Assembly (NCBI RefSeq): GCF_001428065.1 | Contig: NZ_LMSE01000003.1 | Span: forward strand, 153,632-217,631 | Direction: 5' to 3' | Origin: Nostocoides sp. Soil756 | Lineage (GTDB): Bacteria; Actinomycetota; Actinomycetes; Actinomycetales; Dermatophilaceae | DNA: 64,000 nt | Part shown: piece by piece, positions 15,763 to 25,553 of the stretch | How positions within the stretch are numbered: the stretch's first letter is position 1 | Layout: every line of letters begins with the position of its first letter | The notes under the pieces: model-generated | What the model was told of the DNA's origin: nothing | Databases searched by the model: none | What the model saw: the letters and a program-made list of their open reading frames with translations, nothing else | Position numbers and translations under genes: made by a program

Positions 15763-17634
15763 TCAGCTCCGGTAGTGCGCGTCGAGCAGGCCCTGGTAGC
15801 GGTCGGCCACGACCTTGCGCTTGAGCTTCAGGCTGGGGGTCAGCTCACCGTCCTCGACCGAGAGGTCGTGCTCGAGGATGGTGAACTTCTTGATGGTCTC
15901 CCAGCGGTTCAGCCCGGCGTTCAGCTCGTCGACGTAGCCCTGCACCATCGCGTGGGCCTCGGGCGAGGTCACGACCTCGGCGTAGGGGCGCCCGGCCATC
16001 CCGTGCTGGGCCGCCCAGGCGGCCATCGCGTCGGCGTCGAGGGTCACCAGGGCCGACACGAAGTTGCGGTCGGCGCCGTGCACGACGAGCTGGCTGGCGT
16101 ACGGGCACAGGCCCTTGAACCGCGACTCGATGACCGAGGGCGCCACGTACTTACCGCCGCTGGTCTTGAAGAGGTCCTTCTTGCGGTCGGTGATCGAGAG
16201 GAAGCCACGCTCGTCGAGCTCGCCGATGTCGCCGGTGTGCAGCCAGCCGTCGGCGTCGACGGTCTCGGCGGTGGCCTCGGGGTTGTTGTGGTAGCCCTCC
16301 ATGTTGCCGGGGCCGCGCAGCAGGATCTCGCCGTCGTCGGCGATGCGGACCTCGATGCCGGGCAGCGCCCACCCGACGGTGCCGTAGCGGTAGGCCTTGG
16401 TGCGGTTGACGAACGAGGCGGCGCTGGTCTCGGTCAGCCCGTAGCCCTCGGCGATGAGCATCCCCATGCCGTCGAACCAGCGGGCGATGTCCTGGTTCAG
16501 GGCCGCCGAGCCCGAGATGAAGAAGCGGATGTTGCCCCCGAAGCGCTCGCGGATCTTGCCGGCGACGAGCCGGTCGAGCACGGCGTACTTCAGCGCCAGC
16601 ATCCCCGAGGGGTCGCGGCCCTGCTCGCGCAGCTCGCTGACCTGTCGCCCAGTGTCACTGGCGGCGTGGAACAGCTTGGCCTTGAGCCCGCCCTCGGCCT
16701 CCATCATCATCTGGATGCGCGCGTAGGCCTTCTCGAAGATGCGCGGCGCCGCGCCCATGAAGGTGGGCTTCACGACCGCGAGGTTGTCGACGATCCTGTC
16801 GATGCGGCCGTCGATGGCGGTGGCGAAACCGATCTGCAGCGGCAGGGTCAGCAGGTTCTTGCCGAAGACGTGCGCCAGCGGCAGCCAGAGGTACTGCACG
16901 TCGTCCTCGGACAGGATGCTGATGGCCTCGACGGCGGCGCCCTCGTAGGTCCAACAGCGGTGCGGCAGGCGCACGCCCTTGGGCCGGCCGGTGGTCCCGG
17001 AGGTGTAGATGATGGTGGCGAGCTGGTCGGGGCGGGTGGCGTCGATGCGGGCGTCGACCGCGCCCGGGTCGCCGGCCAGGTACTCGCGGCCGAGGGCCTG
17101 CAGCTCGTCGAGGGTGAGGGTCCAGTCGTCGGCGTCCGGGATGCCGGTCATCAGCACGACCCGCCCGACCCCCGGGGTGCGCGCGCGCACCGAGCGCAGC
17201 TTCTCGAGCTGCTCGGCGTCCTCGGCGAAGACGACCTTGGTGGCCGAGTCGCTGAGGATGAACGCCACGTCGTCGGCGATGGTCGTGGGGTAGATGGTGG
17301 TCGTGGCGGCGCCCGCGACCATGATCGCCAGGTCGGCGACGGCCCACTCGTAGCGGGTGCCCGAGGCGATGGCCACCCGGTCCTCCGGCTCGACCCCGAG
17401 CGCGATGATGCCGGCGCCCAGCTCGCGCACGACGGTGTCGAGCTCGCGCCAGGTGACGGTGACCCAGTCCTCGCCGCCCGCGGAGGTGACGGCGTGCAGG
17501 AAGGCGGGACGCTCGGCGGAGGCCGCGACCCGGTCACGGAACAGGTGCCCGACGCTGGCCGCTCTCCCGTCGAGGACGTTCTGGTCGATGGGCTCGTCGG
17601 CGGGGCTGTGGATCTGCGGCGTCGCGCGCAACAT
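15763..17634 (-). CDS. Long-chain fatty acid--CoA ligase (AMP-binding)
   Basis: A 623-residue adenylate-forming enzyme that activates fatty acids to acyl-CoA. The AMP-binding motif IIYTSGTTGRPKG is near residue 207. YGLTETSAASFVN (A5), GWLHTGDIGELDERGFLSITDRKKDLFKTSGGKYV (split here as A7/A8) and a C-terminal lid follow. The layout matches actinobacterial FadD15-type ligases. ATG at 17634 is preceded by GAGGA at 9-nt spacing; a longer in-frame reading to 17682 lacks a good site. It is monocistronic and convergent with pcm. Confidence 0.92.
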   Translation of the reverse strand: MLRATPQIHSPADEPIDQNVLDGRAASVGHLFRDRVAASAERPAFLHAVTSAGGEDWVTVTWRELDTVVRELGAGIIALGVEPEDRVAIASGTRYEWAVADLAIMVAGAATTTIYPTTIADDVAFILSDSATKVVFAEDAEQLEKLRSVRARTPGVGRVVLMTGIPDADDWTLTLDELQALGREYLAGDPGAVDARIDATRPDQLATIIYTSGTTGRPKGVRLPHRCWTYEGAAVEAISILSEDDVQYLWLPLAHVFGKNLLTLPLQIGFATAIDGRIDRIVDNLAVVKPTFMGAAPRIFEKAYARIQMMMEAEGGLKAKLFHAASDTGRQVSELREQGRDPSGMLALKYAVLDRLVAGKIRERFGGNIRFFISGSAALNQDIARWFDGMGMLIAEGYGLTETSAASFVNRTKAYRYGTVGWALPGIEVRIADDGEILLRGPGNMEGYHNNPEATAETVDADGWLHTGDIGELDERGFLSITDRKKDLFKTSGGKYVAPSVIESRFKGLCPYASQLVVHGADRNFVSALVTLDADAMAAWAAQHGMAGRPYAEVVTSPEAHAMVQGYVDELNAGLNRWETIKKFTILEHDLSVEDGELTPSLKLKRKVVADRYQGLLDAHYRS

Positions 17635-17731
17635 CGGGAACCGTCCTCGGCTTCGGGGGCGTGGTCCGCCATGGTGACACACCCTCGTGCCCGGCGGAAC
17701 GGATCCGGGGGCAAGCCCGTCTCCGACCGGT

Positions 17732-18883
17732 TCACGCCCGGCGTTCGCCCTGGGTGGCGTCGACGAGCCCGACGGCCAGCCAGGAGACCAGCATCGAGGT
17801 CCCGCCGTAGGAGACGAAGGGCAACGGCAGCCCCGTCACCGGCAGCAGCGCGAGGTTCATCCCCACGTTCTCGACGACCTGGACGGCCAGCCAGGTGGCC
17901 ACCCCGACCCCGACCAGACGGCCGAAGGCGTCGGGGGCCCGGGCCGCCACGACGAGGACCCGCACCACCACCACGGCCAGGACCAGCAGCAGCCCCGCGG
18001 CCCCCACGAAGCCCAGCTCCTCCCCCGCCACCGAGAAGACGAAGTCGTTGAGCTGGAAGGGCACGAACCCGCCCTGGGTGCGGGGGCCCTGCATGAAGCC
18101 CTGCCCCCACAGCCCGCCGCCGCCGATGGCCAGGCGCACCTGCCGGGTCTGGTAGCCCGCCCCCAGCGGGTCGGCGGTGGGGTCCGCGAAGGCGGTGAGA
18201 CGGGCCCGCTGGTAGTCACTGAGCAGCGGGGTGGTCCAGGCGGCCACCCCGACGGCGACCGCGAACGCCACGCCCAGGGCCACCCACCGCCGGGGGGCGC
18301 CGCCGACCACGACCACCGCGAAGCCGAGCGCGAGCAGCACCAGCGCGGTCCCGAGGTCGGGCTGCAGCACGACGAGCGTGGTGGGCACGCCCACCAGCAC
18401 CGCAGCCGCCACCAGGTCGCGCCCTCCCGGGTCGGCGCCCCGGTCGAGGCGATGGGCCAGCAGCGCCGCCAGGGCCAAGGTGAGCCCGACCTTGACCAGC
18501 TCGGCCGGCTGCAGGGTGAACCCCGCCGCCAGCGGGATCCACGAGCGCGACCCGTTGATGGTGGTGCCCAGCGGGGTGCGCACGAGCAGGAGGAGGGCGA
18601 CCCCCGCCCCGAAGACCCAGGGGGTCACCGCGCGGACGCGGTCGCGCCCGGCCCGGCCGACCAGCAGCGCCACGGCCAGCCCCACCCCCGCGGTGACCAG
18701 GTGCCGCACGAGGTAGGCATTCCCGGCCGTGCGGACGGTGGTCGACCACACCAGGAGGGCACCGACGACCGAGGCACCACCCGCGGCGACGTAGAGCCCG
18801 AGGTCGTGCCGGTCCCACCGGCGCAGCCCGGACGGCGCGGCCCGGGTCAGCGCGGGACGATGTGCGTCAGCAGCTCGCGGCAC
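17732..18883 (-). CDS. rodA: SEDS family protein (RodA/FtsW-like)
   Basis: A 383-residue polytopic membrane protein with about ten hydrophobic segments. SEDS hallmarks include NGSRSWIPLAAGFTLQPAELVK, LQPDLGTALV and the late PLPFVSYGGTSM. SEDS proteins polymerise peptidoglycan with a class B PBP. No PBP, mreB or ftsZ gene is adjacent; it follows ribF, so the RodA label rests on length and motifs. The only usable start in frame is GTG at 18883, which overlaps the ribF 3' end by 37 bp; a non-canonical later start cannot be excluded. Confidence 0.85.
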   Translation of the reverse strand: MPRAADAHRPALTRAAPSGLRRWDRHDLGLYVAAGGASVVGALLVWSTTVRTAGNAYLVRHLVTAGVGLAVALLVGRAGRDRVRAVTPWVFGAGVALLLLVRTPLGTTINGSRSWIPLAAGFTLQPAELVKVGLTLALAALLAHRLDRGADPGGRDLVAAAVLVGVPTTLVVLQPDLGTALVLLALGFAVVVVGGAPRRWVALGVAFAVAVGVAAWTTPLLSDYQRARLTAFADPTADPLGAGYQTRQVRLAIGGGGLWGQGFMQGPRTQGGFVPFQLNDFVFSVAGEELGFVGAAGLLLVLAVVVVRVLVVAARAPDAFGRLVGVGVATWLAVQVVENVGMNLALLPVTGLPLPFVSYGGTSMLVSWLAVGLVDATQGERRA

Positions 18884-19809
18884 CGCTCGACGTCCCCGGC
18901 CATCGCGGTGGTCAGCTCCTCGACGCTCTCGAAGCGCAGGGTCGGGCGGATGTGGTCGACGAACTCGACCATCACCGTCTCGTCGTACAGGTCGAGGTCG
19001 TCGCGGTCGAGGACGTAGGCCTCGACGGTGCGCCGGTCCCCGGTGTCGAACGTGGGGTTGGTGCCCACGCTGATGGCGGCCGGCATGGTGCGGTCGGGCG
19101 CCTCGTCGTCGAGGTCCAACCGGGTGAGCCAGCCGGCGTAGACGCCCTCCTGGGGCACCAGCCCCAGGGAGTCGGCCGCGAGGTTGGCGGTCGGGTAGCC
19201 GAGACCGCGGCCGCGGTGGTTGCCGTGCACGACGGTGCCGACGACCCGGTGGGGACGACCCAGGATGCGGGCGGCGTCGGCGACGTCGCCGGCCAGCAGC
19301 CGGGCGCGGATGACCGTGGACGAGTAGCGCTCTCCCTCACCGACGTCGTCGAGGGAGAGGACCTCGAAGCCGAACCGCTCGCCGAGGTCGGCCAGCGTCG
19401 AGACGTCGCCGGAGTTGCGGTACCCGAAGCGGGTGTCCATCCCCACCACGACGCAGCGGGCGTCGAGGTCGCGCACGAAGACCTCGGTGACGAAGTCCTC
19501 GGGGCTCTGCTGGGCGAAGTCGGTGGTGAAGTCGAGGACCAGGAGCCCGTCGATGCCGGTCTCGGCCAGGAGGTCGTCGCGCACCCGTCCGGGCGAGATC
19601 AGCTCGGGTGCCCGCTCGGGGTGCAGGACCGCCACCGGGTGCGGGTCGAAGGTGATGGCGACGGTGGGCAGCCCGAGCCGCTGACCGGCCTCGACGAGCG
19701 CTCCGAGGACCGCCTTGTGCCCCCGGTGGACGCCGTCGAAGTTACCCAGGGTGAGCACGCACGGTCGCAGGGACTCAGGCGTGACGGCGAGGTCGGTCCA
19801 TCGATGCAC
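18847..19809 (-). CDS. ribF: Bifunctional riboflavin kinase / FAD synthetase
   Basis: A 320-residue enzyme converting riboflavin to FMN and then FAD. The N-terminal nucleotidyltransferase domain has LTLGNFDGVHRGHKAVL and FDPHPVAVL. The C-terminal flavokinase domain has GRGLGYPTANL and an ISVGTNPTF-containing segment. Its GTG start lies 6 nt after TAGAGT (19821-19816, minus strand), implying its own leaderless promoter. That agrees with the truB terminator upstream. Its stop is inside the 5' end of the rodA-like gene. Confidence 0.97.
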   Translation of the reverse strand: MHRWTDLAVTPESLRPCVLTLGNFDGVHRGHKAVLGALVEAGQRLGLPTVAITFDPHPVAVLHPERAPELISPGRVRDDLLAETGIDGLLVLDFTTDFAQQSPEDFVTEVFVRDLDARCVVVGMDTRFGYRNSGDVSTLADLGERFGFEVLSLDDVGEGERYSSTVIRARLLAGDVADAARILGRPHRVVGTVVHGNHRGRGLGYPTANLAADSLGLVPQEGVYAGWLTRLDLDDEAPDRTMPAAISVGTNPTFDTGDRRTVEAYVLDRDDLDLYDETVMVEFVDHIRPTLRFESVEELTTAMAGDVERCRELLTHIVPR

Positions 19810-19815
19810 GCCCCC

Positions 19816-19821
19816 ACTCTA
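19816..19821 (-). promoter_or_regulatory. Leaderless -10 of ribF
   Basis: TAGAGT on the minus strand is 6 nt before the GTG at 19809. No Shine-Dalgarno is present. It sits between the truB terminator and ribF. Confidence 0.55.
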
Positions 19822-19896
19822 GGACTCGGCGCGCCGCGCTCCGGCGCGGGCCACGCCGTGGTCATCGTGGCGTCGAGGGCTGGGCCGGTGGGCCGC

Positions 19897-19918
19897 GGGC
19901 CGGGTCGTGTCCCGGCCC
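19897..19918 (-). terminator. truB terminator
   Basis: GGGCCGGG, a 6-nt loop and CCCGGCCC form a perfect 8-bp stem starting 5 nt after the truB stop. It separates the infB-side operon from ribF. Confidence 0.65.
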
Positions 19919-19922
19919 GGGC

Positions 19923-20864
19923 TCAGGTGGCGGCGGGTGCGAAGACCGCGAGCGACCGGGCGCTCGGACGCGTCTCGTCGAGCACCGCCACGAGGGTGCC
20001 GTCGGGGGCGAAGGCGGCCACCGGGGCGGCTCGTCCGGGCTCGGCGGACGCGATCTTCTGCCCGTACCCGACAGCCCGTGCCTCGGCCTCGGTGAGCTCG
20101 CGGCCGGCGAAGGCGGCGCGGGCGGCGTCGGCGAGGGGGACGACCGGCATCGGCTGCCTCTGACGGTCCTCGAGGTCCGCCAGGGCGGTGGCGTCGGCCA
20201 GGGTGAACCCGCCCACCCGGGTGCGGCGCAGCGCGGTGAGGTGCCCACCAGTGCCGAGCGCCGTCCCCAGGTCTCGGGCCAAGGCGCGCACGTAGGTGCC
20301 GGAGGACACCGTGACCTCGACGTCGACGTCGAGCACCGGGACACCGCCGACGAGCTCGGGGCGCAGGTCGCCGACGACGAACCGCGAGACGGTGACCGAG
20401 CGGGCCGCGAGCTCGACGTCCTCGCCGGCGCGGACCCGGTGGTAGGAGCGTCGGCCGTCGACCTTGATGGCGCTGACGGAGCTCGGCACCTGCTGGAGGT
20501 CACCGGTCAGGGCGGCGACGGCGGCCTCGACGCCGGCGCGCTGGACCCCCCCGGCGCCGGTGGCGGCGGTGACCTCGCCCTCGGCGTCGTCGGTGAGCGT
20601 GGCCTGCCCGAGGCGGACGGTGGCCGTGTAGTCCTTGTCGGAGCCGACGAGGAAGGTCAGCAGCCGGGTCGCCCGTCCCACCCCGAGGACCAGCACGCCG
20701 GTGGCCATCGGGTCGAGGGTGCCGGCGTGCCCCACCTTGCGGGTGGCGCAGAGCCGGCGGGCGCGCGCCACCACGTCGTGGCTGGTCCAGTCGCGCGGCT
20801 TGTCGACGACCAGGACACCGTCGGGCGTCGGCGCCGCGGCCGTCGGGTCAGCGGGCGTCGGCAC
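19923..20864 (-). CDS. truB: tRNA pseudouridine(55) synthase
   Basis: A 313-residue enzyme that makes pseudouridine 55 in the T-loop of tRNAs. GVLVVDKPRDWTSHDVV and the catalytic-Asp motif VGHAGTLDPMATGVLVLGVG are diagnostic, and a C-terminal PUA-like region follows. GTG at 20864 (overlapping rbfA by 17 bp) is preferred because TruB proteins start close to the VDKP motif; GTG at 20894 would add ten residues. It is coupled with rbfA, the normal order. Confidence 0.96.
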   Translation of the reverse strand: MPTPADPTAAAPTPDGVLVVDKPRDWTSHDVVARARRLCATRKVGHAGTLDPMATGVLVLGVGRATRLLTFLVGSDKDYTATVRLGQATLTDDAEGEVTAATGAGGVQRAGVEAAVAALTGDLQQVPSSVSAIKVDGRRSYHRVRAGEDVELAARSVTVSRFVVGDLRPELVGGVPVLDVDVEVTVSSGTYVRALARDLGTALGTGGHLTALRRTRVGGFTLADATALADLEDRQRQPMPVVPLADAARAAFAGRELTEAEARAVGYGQKIASAEPGRAAPVAAFAPDGTLVAVLDETRPSARSLAVFAPAAT

Positions 20865-21351
20865 CCGGAGCCTCGAGCACGTCGTGGTCGGCACCGTCCG
20901 CGTCGTCCTCGTCGGTGCCGTCCGCGTCGTCCTCGCGGTCCTTGCGGTAGGGGTCGGCGTCGCCGGCGTAGCGGGCCCCCTCGGCGGCCCGGGCCACCGC
21001 GGCGTCGCGCTCCCGGGCCTCCTTCAGGAGGTCCTCGAGGTGGGCGGCGTTCTCGGGGATGGCGTCGGCGATCCACTCCAGCGACGGGGTGAGCCGGATG
21101 CCGAGCTGCTTGCCCACGAACGAGCGCAGCTTGCCCTTGTTGGCCTCGAGCAGCTTGGCCGTGCGGGTGCGCTGCAGCTCGTCGCCGAAGACGGTGTAGA
21201 AGAGCGACGCGTGCTGGAGGTCACCGGTGACCCGGACGTCGGTGACCGTGACGAACCCCAGGTCGGGGTCCTTGACGATCGCGTCCAGGTTGGCGGCGGT
21301 CAACGTCTTGATGCGGTCGGCGACCTTGCGGGCGCGTGCCTCGTCGGCCAT
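20848..21351 (-). CDS. rbfA: Ribosome-binding factor A
   Basis: A 167-residue 30S maturation factor with a KH-like core (ARARKVADRIKTL, FVTVTDVRVTGDLQHASLFY, RLTPSLEWIAD) and an Asp/Glu-rich C-terminal tail of about 45 residues. ATG at 21351 has a strong GGAGGAG site. Normally it follows infB directly; here a DUF4262 gene and the infB terminator intervene. A TAGGGT hexamer near 21391 (minus strand) could be its promoter. Confidence 0.95.
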   Translation of the reverse strand: MADEARARKVADRIKTLTAANLDAIVKDPDLGFVTVTDVRVTGDLQHASLFYTVFGDELQRTRTAKLLEANKGKLRSFVGKQLGIRLTPSLEWIADAIPENAAHLEDLLKEARERDAAVARAAEGARYAGDADPYRKDREDDADGTDEDDADGADHDVLEAPGADAR

Positions 21352-21435
21352 GGCTCCTCCTCGGCTCGGGGTGTCTCAGGGCCGCGTCCACCCTAGTCGC
21401 CGCAGCGGGCCCGCTCCGCCACCCGACTGGGGACG

Positions 21436-22059
21436 TCACCCGCCCGGGCCGCCGGCCGTGGTGGGCGGCGTGAGCGCCGCCGGACAGACCCGCCATGCGG
21501 GAGGCTGCCGCTCGTCGAGGAACGCGGGTGCACCTGGCTGCCACGGGAACGCGCCGACGGCCGTGGGCCAGACCAGGACCAGCGCGTCGGGCGCGCGCCG
21601 GTGGAACCATCCGGACCAGCTGACCACCTCGGACCGACAGGCGCTGCTGGCGGACGCGACCGCCATCGGCGCGTCCGCCAGGAGGCCCTCGAGCATGTCG
21701 CCGGGCCGTAGCCGAAGGCCCCCGGCCACCCGGGTGGCCACGTCCTGGAGGACGCGATACATCGACCGCGGGTCGAGGCCGGAGACCACCAGCTCGGGGT
21801 GGCCGCAGCGGTGGCCGAGCCCCACGGTGTAGGCGAAGTCCGGCCCGCCAGACCCGTCGCCGTGCTCTCCCCAGTGCTCGGGCGCCTCGCAGCAGCCGTC
21901 ACCGGACACGAGCATCACCTGCCACCCGTGGCGGCGCACCGTGTCGAGCGTGCGCCGCTCGACCGGGTCGTAACGACCGTCGGGTCGACAGACGTGACAG
22001 CGACAGGTCCGTGCCGCCGACCGACCACCGCTGAGCCGGTACCTCGTGCGTGATGACAT
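21436..22059 (-). CDS. DUF4262 domain-containing protein
   Basis: A 207-residue protein of unknown function. The N-terminal part has a Cys cluster (TCRCHVCRPDGRYDP) that could bind a metal. The DUF4262-like core contains FAYTVGLGHRCGHPELVVSGL and LRLRPGDMLEG. The C-terminal segment is rich in Trp/Pro. ATG at 22059 is favoured because GGAGGGG lies about 7 nt upstream; the ATG at 22065 abuts that site. It interrupts the usual infB-rbfA neighbourhood, behind a strong terminator, and uses more non-GC third positions than its neighbours. Insertion into the operon is inferred. Confidence 0.75.
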   Translation of the reverse strand: MSSRTRYRLSGGRSAARTCRCHVCRPDGRYDPVERRTLDTVRRHGWQVMLVSGDGCCEAPEHWGEHGDGSGGPDFAYTVGLGHRCGHPELVVSGLDPRSMYRVLQDVATRVAGGLRLRPGDMLEGLLADAPMAVASASSACRSEVVSWSGWFHRRAPDALVLVWPTAVGAFPWQPGAPAFLDERQPPAWRVCPAALTPPTTAGGPGG

Positions 22060-22181
22060 GGCCATCCCCTCCGCGGGGCCCCCTGCCACCGCTCGGGCAT
22101 CACGCTAACCGCGCGGGCCGACGACGCCGCAAGGTTGTCCACAGGCCCGGTGACCTGGGCCGTCCCCGCACCCGGGCAACG

Positions 22182-22219
22182 GAACACGCCGTGCGCCCCG
22201 AGGGGCACACGGCGTGTTC
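22182..22219 (-). terminator. Strong infB terminator
   Basis: GAACACGCCGTG (22182-22193) pairs with CACGGCGTGTTC (22208-22219), and an inner GCCCC/GGGGC stem extends it around a tiny loop. It begins 22 bp after the infB stop. It separates infB from the DUF4262 gene. Confidence 0.85.
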
Positions 22220-22241
22220 GTCGACCGCGAGGGTCACCGCA

Positions 22242-25112
22242 TCAGGCGCGCGGCTTCTCTCGCATCTCGTAGGTGGTGATGAGGTCCTCGAGCTGGAGGT
22301 CGTTGTAGGACCCGAGGTTGATACCGCACTCGAAGCCCTCGCGGACCTCGGTGACGTCGTCCTTGAACCGGCGCAGGCCGGCGATGTCGACGTTCTCGGC
22401 CACGACGACCCCGCGACGGGTGATCCGCGCCTTGGTGCCGCGCTTGATCTCCCCACTGCGGACGATCGAGCCGGCGATGTTGCCGAACTTGCTCGAGCGG
22501 AAGATCTCGCGGATCTCCGCCGAGCCCAGCTCGACCTCCTCGAACTCCGGCTTGAGCATGCCCTTGAGGGCCTGCTCGATCTCGTCGATCGCCTGGTAGA
22601 TGACCGAGTAGTACCGGATCTCGACGCCCTCGCGCTCGGCGACCTCGGCGTTCTGACCCTCGGCGCGCACGTTGAAGCCGATGATGATCGCGTCGGAGGC
22701 CATCGCCAGGTTGATGTTGTTCAGCGTGATGGCACCGACCCCGCGGTCGATGATCCGCAGGTCGACCTCGTCGCCCACGTCGATCTGGAGCAGGGCGTCC
22801 TCGAGCGCCTCGACCGACCCCGACACGTCACCCTTGAGGATGAGGTTGAGGGTGTCGACCTTGCCCGCCGCGAGGGCCTCGTTGAGGTCCTCGAGGGAGA
22901 TGCGCTTGCGGGCCTTGGCCAGGCTCGCCTGGCGGTCGGCCGCCTCGCGCTTCTCGGCGATCTGCCGCGCGGTGCGGTCGTCGGGAGCGACGACGAAGGT
23001 GTCGCCGGCCCGCGGGACCGAGGACAGACCCAGCACCTGCACCGGACGCGAGGGGTAGGCCTCGGCGACCTGGTTGCCGTGCTCGTCGAGCATGGCCCGG
23101 ACGCGACCGTGCGCCGACCCGGCGACGATGGCGTCACCGACGCGCAGCGTGCCGGACTGGATGAGCACGGTGGCGGTGGCGCCACGGCCCTTGTCGAGGT
23201 TGGCCTCGATCGCGATTCCGCGGGCGTCCCGATCGGAGTTGGCGCGCAGGTCGAGCGCCGCGTCGGCGGTGAGCAGCACGGCCTCGAGCAGCGCGTCGAT
23301 GTTCTCGCCCTGCTTGGCCGAGACGTCGACGAACATCGTCTCGCCGCCGTACTCCTCGGCGACGAGGTTGTACTCGGTCAGCTGCTGACGGATCTTGGCG
23401 GGGTTGGCGCCTTCGACGTCGATCTTGTTGACCGCGACCACGATCGGCACGTCGGCCGCCTGGGCGTGGTTCAGCGCCTCGATCGTCTGCGGCATCACGC
23501 CGTCGTCGGCCGCCACCACGAGGATCGCGATGTCGGTGACCTTGGCGCCACGGGCACGCATGGCCGTGAACGCCTCGTGACCGGGGGTGTCGATGAAGGT
23601 GATGGCCCGCTCGACGCCCTCGTGCTCCTTGTGGATCTGGTAGGCGCCGATGTGCTGGGTGATGCCACCGGCCTCGCCCGCGGCCACCTCCTCGTTGCGG
23701 ATGGCGTCCAGGAGGCGGGTCTTGCCGTGGTCGACGTGACCCATGACGGTGACGACCGGCGGACGGGCCTCGAGGTCGTCGTCGTCCTCACCCTCGATAC
23801 CGGTCTCGAGGTCGATGTTGAAGGAGTCGAAGAGCTCGCGCTCCTCCTCCTCCGGCGAGACCATCCGGATGTCGTAGCCGAGCTCGGTACCGAGGACCTT
23901 GAAGGTGTCCTCGTCGAGGCTCTGCGTGGCCGTGGCCATCTCGCCGAGGTGGAACAGCACCGTCACCAGCGAGGCCGGGTTGGCGTTGATCTTGTCGGCG
24001 AAGTCGCTGATGCTCGCACCCTGGCGGATCTGCACGATGGTCGTGCCGTCACCACGGGGGACGCTGACACCGCCGATCGACGGCGCCTGCATCTGCTCGA
24101 ACTCGGCGCGCTTGGCGCGCTTGGACTTGCGGGCACGCCCGGGACGGCCGCCTCCGCGACCGAAGGCACCCTGGGTGCTGCCGCGACCACCACGGCCGCC
24201 GGGGCCGCCGGGGCGACCGGCGAAGCCGCCGCCACCGGCGGGGCCGCGGCCGGCACCGGGGGCGCCGGGACGGCCGCCACCACGGGCGGGACGGTCACCG
24301 GGACGACCGACCGCGCTGCGGTCGGGCATCATGCCGGGGCTGGGGCGGGCACCACCAGGTGCCGGGCGCGGTCCGGCAGGACCGGTCGCGCCACCCGGAC
24401 GCGGGCCGCCGGGGCGGCTCTGCGGGCGGGGCATGCCCTGGCTCGGGGCGAACGGGTTGTTGCCCGGACGCGGAGCGGCCTCGCGGGGCCGACCCATCCC
24501 CTGGCTGGGGGCGTACGGGTTGTTGCCCGGGCGCGGGGAGCCGCCACGGGCGCCTCCACCGGCACGGTTGCCACCCTCACGGGCAGCCGGACGGGCCGGC
24601 TGCGCGGGGGCGGGGGCCGCGGGCTTGGCCGGGCCGGGAGTCGGAGCGGCCGGGCTGCTCGCCGCCGGGGCAGGAGCGGCCGGAGCCTCGGGAGCCGGAG
24701 CGGGCGTAGCCGGGGCGGACGCCGCAGGGGCAGCCGGAGCGGAAGCGGGCGGAGCGGGCGGCGCGGCAGCGGCCGGAGCCGCCGGGGCGGGAGACGCAGG
24801 AGCCGCCGGGGCTGCCGGCGAAGGGGCCGACGAGGCCGCCGGGGCGGGCGTCGACTCCGAGGGGGCGGACGGAGCCGCGGGGGCCGGGGCTGACGGCGTG
24901 GCGGACGCCGGAGCGGCCTTCTTCGCCGGGGCCTTCTTGGCGGTGTCGGCCTTCTCGACCGGGAACTTCTCGTTGTAACGCCGCACGACCGGTGCTTCGA
25001 TCGTCGAACTGGCGCTCTTGACGTACTCGCCCATCGCGTTCAGACGCTCGAGGACGACCTTGCTGGTCTCCCCGCGATCCTTCGCGAGTGCGCTCACACG
25101 GACTTTAGACAC
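22242..25112 (-). CDS. infB: Translation initiation factor IF-2
   Basis: A 956-residue GTPase that places initiator tRNA on the 30S subunit. An IF2_N motif ([18 protein letters not shown]) is followed by about 270 residues of Ala/Pro then Gly/Arg-rich linker. The linker contains a duplicated [13 protein letters not shown] / [13 protein letters not shown] unit. A second IF2_N region ([19 protein letters not shown]) and the GTPase domain with [12 protein letters not shown] near residue 457, DTPGHEAF and NKID follow. Two beta-barrel domains and the IF-2 C-domain complete it. GTG at 25112 has AGGAGAG upstream. It is preceded by rimP-nusA-ylxR and followed by a strong terminator. Confidence 0.98.
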   Translation of the reverse strand: MSKVRVSALAKDRGETSKVVLERLNAMGEYVKSASSTIEAPVVRRYNEKFPVEKADTAKKAPAKKAAPASATPSAPAPAAPSAPSESTPAPAASSAPSPAAPAAPASPAPAAPAAAAPPAPPASAPAAPAASAPATPAPAPEAPAAPAPAASSPAAPTPGPAKPAAPAPAQPARPAAREGGNRAGGGARGGSPRPGNNPYAPSQGMGRPREAAPRPGNNPFAPSQGMPRPQSRPGGPRPGGATGPAGPRPAPGGARPSPGMMPDRSAVGRPGDRPARGGGRPGAPGAGRGPAGGGGFAGRPGGPGGRGGRGSTQGAFGRGGGRPGRARKSKRAKRAEFEQMQAPSIGGVSVPRGDGTTIVQIRQGASISDFADKINANPASLVTVLFHLGEMATATQSLDEDTFKVLGTELGYDIRMVSPEEEERELFDSFNIDLETGIEGEDDDDLEARPPVVTVMGHVDHGKTRLLDAIRNEEVAAGEAGGITQHIGAYQIHKEHEGVERAITFIDTPGHEAFTAMRARGAKVTDIAILVVAADDGVMPQTIEALNHAQAADVPIVVAVNKIDVEGANPAKIRQQLTEYNLVAEEYGGETMFVDVSAKQGENIDALLEAVLLTADAALDLRANSDRDARGIAIEANLDKGRGATATVLIQSGTLRVGDAIVAGSAHGRVRAMLDEHGNQVAEAYPSRPVQVLGLSSVPRAGDTFVVAPDDRTARQIAEKREAADRQASLAKARKRISLEDLNEALAAGKVDTLNLILKGDVSGSVEALEDALLQIDVGDEVDLRIIDRGVGAITLNNINLAMASDAIIIGFNVRAEGQNAEVAEREGVEIRYYSVIYQAIDEIEQALKGMLKPEFEEVELGSAEIREIFRSSKFGNIAGSIVRSGEIKRGTKARITRRGVVVAENVDIAGLRRFKDDVTEVREGFECGINLGSYNDLQLEDLITTYEMREKPRA

Positions 25113-25206
25113 ATCTCTCCTGTCCAGGTCCGTGCCAGGGCGGCGCGGACCGTCGTTACAGCTGGGGGGTGCTCATCGCTGAGTACTCATCGGGTGCTCA
25201 TCGCGT

Positions 25207-25542
25207 TCAAACCCGCTTCCGGTCTCTGAGCTCTTCTGACGGTTGTTCCTGCACGAGGGCCGCGACCCGGTCGGCCACCGGCCCGGTGTCCGGGCCCGTG
25301 CTGCTGCGCAGCGCGCGCCCGAACGCCTTGCGGCGGACGGCGAGGTCGAGGCACGAGGCGCTCGGATGGATCCACGCACCTCGCCCCGAGCGGCGACACT
25401 CGGGGTCGGGGACGGCTACGGGGCCGCGCTCCCCCACCTCGAGAACCACTCGCAGGAGGGCCGACCGGCTATCCGCTCGGCGGCACCCGACACACGTGCG
25501 AACGGGACCCGCCGGCCGGGGTCCAGTCCGGTCGGTCGCCAC
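25207..25542 (-). CDS. ylxR: YlxR family RNA-binding protein (DUF448)
   Basis: A 111-residue small basic protein. The diagnostic segment is VRTCVGCRRADSRSALLRVV followed by RGAWIHPSASCLDLAVRRKAF. The family binds RNA, and members have been linked to RNase P and to transcription control. GTG at 25542 lies 11 bp after the nusA stop. The nusA-ylxR-infB order is the classic arrangement. Confidence 0.93.
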   Translation of the reverse strand: MATDRTGPRPAGPVRTCVGCRRADSRSALLRVVLEVGERGPVAVPDPECRRSGRGAWIHPSASCLDLAVRRKAFGRALRSSTGPDTGPVADRVAALVQEQPSEELRDRKRV

Positions 25543-25553
25543 CAGTCTACCGC

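Noticed and set aside
22050-24893. 947-codon plus-strand open frame opposite infB
   Set aside because: It is antisense to IF-2. Its composition is a mirror of the Gly/Ala-rich IF-2 linker, with no start signal.
25195-25215. tRNA T-loop-like GTTCAAACCCG
   Set aside because: The flanking bases do not form a 5-bp T-stem and no acceptor or anticodon stem can be drawn around it.
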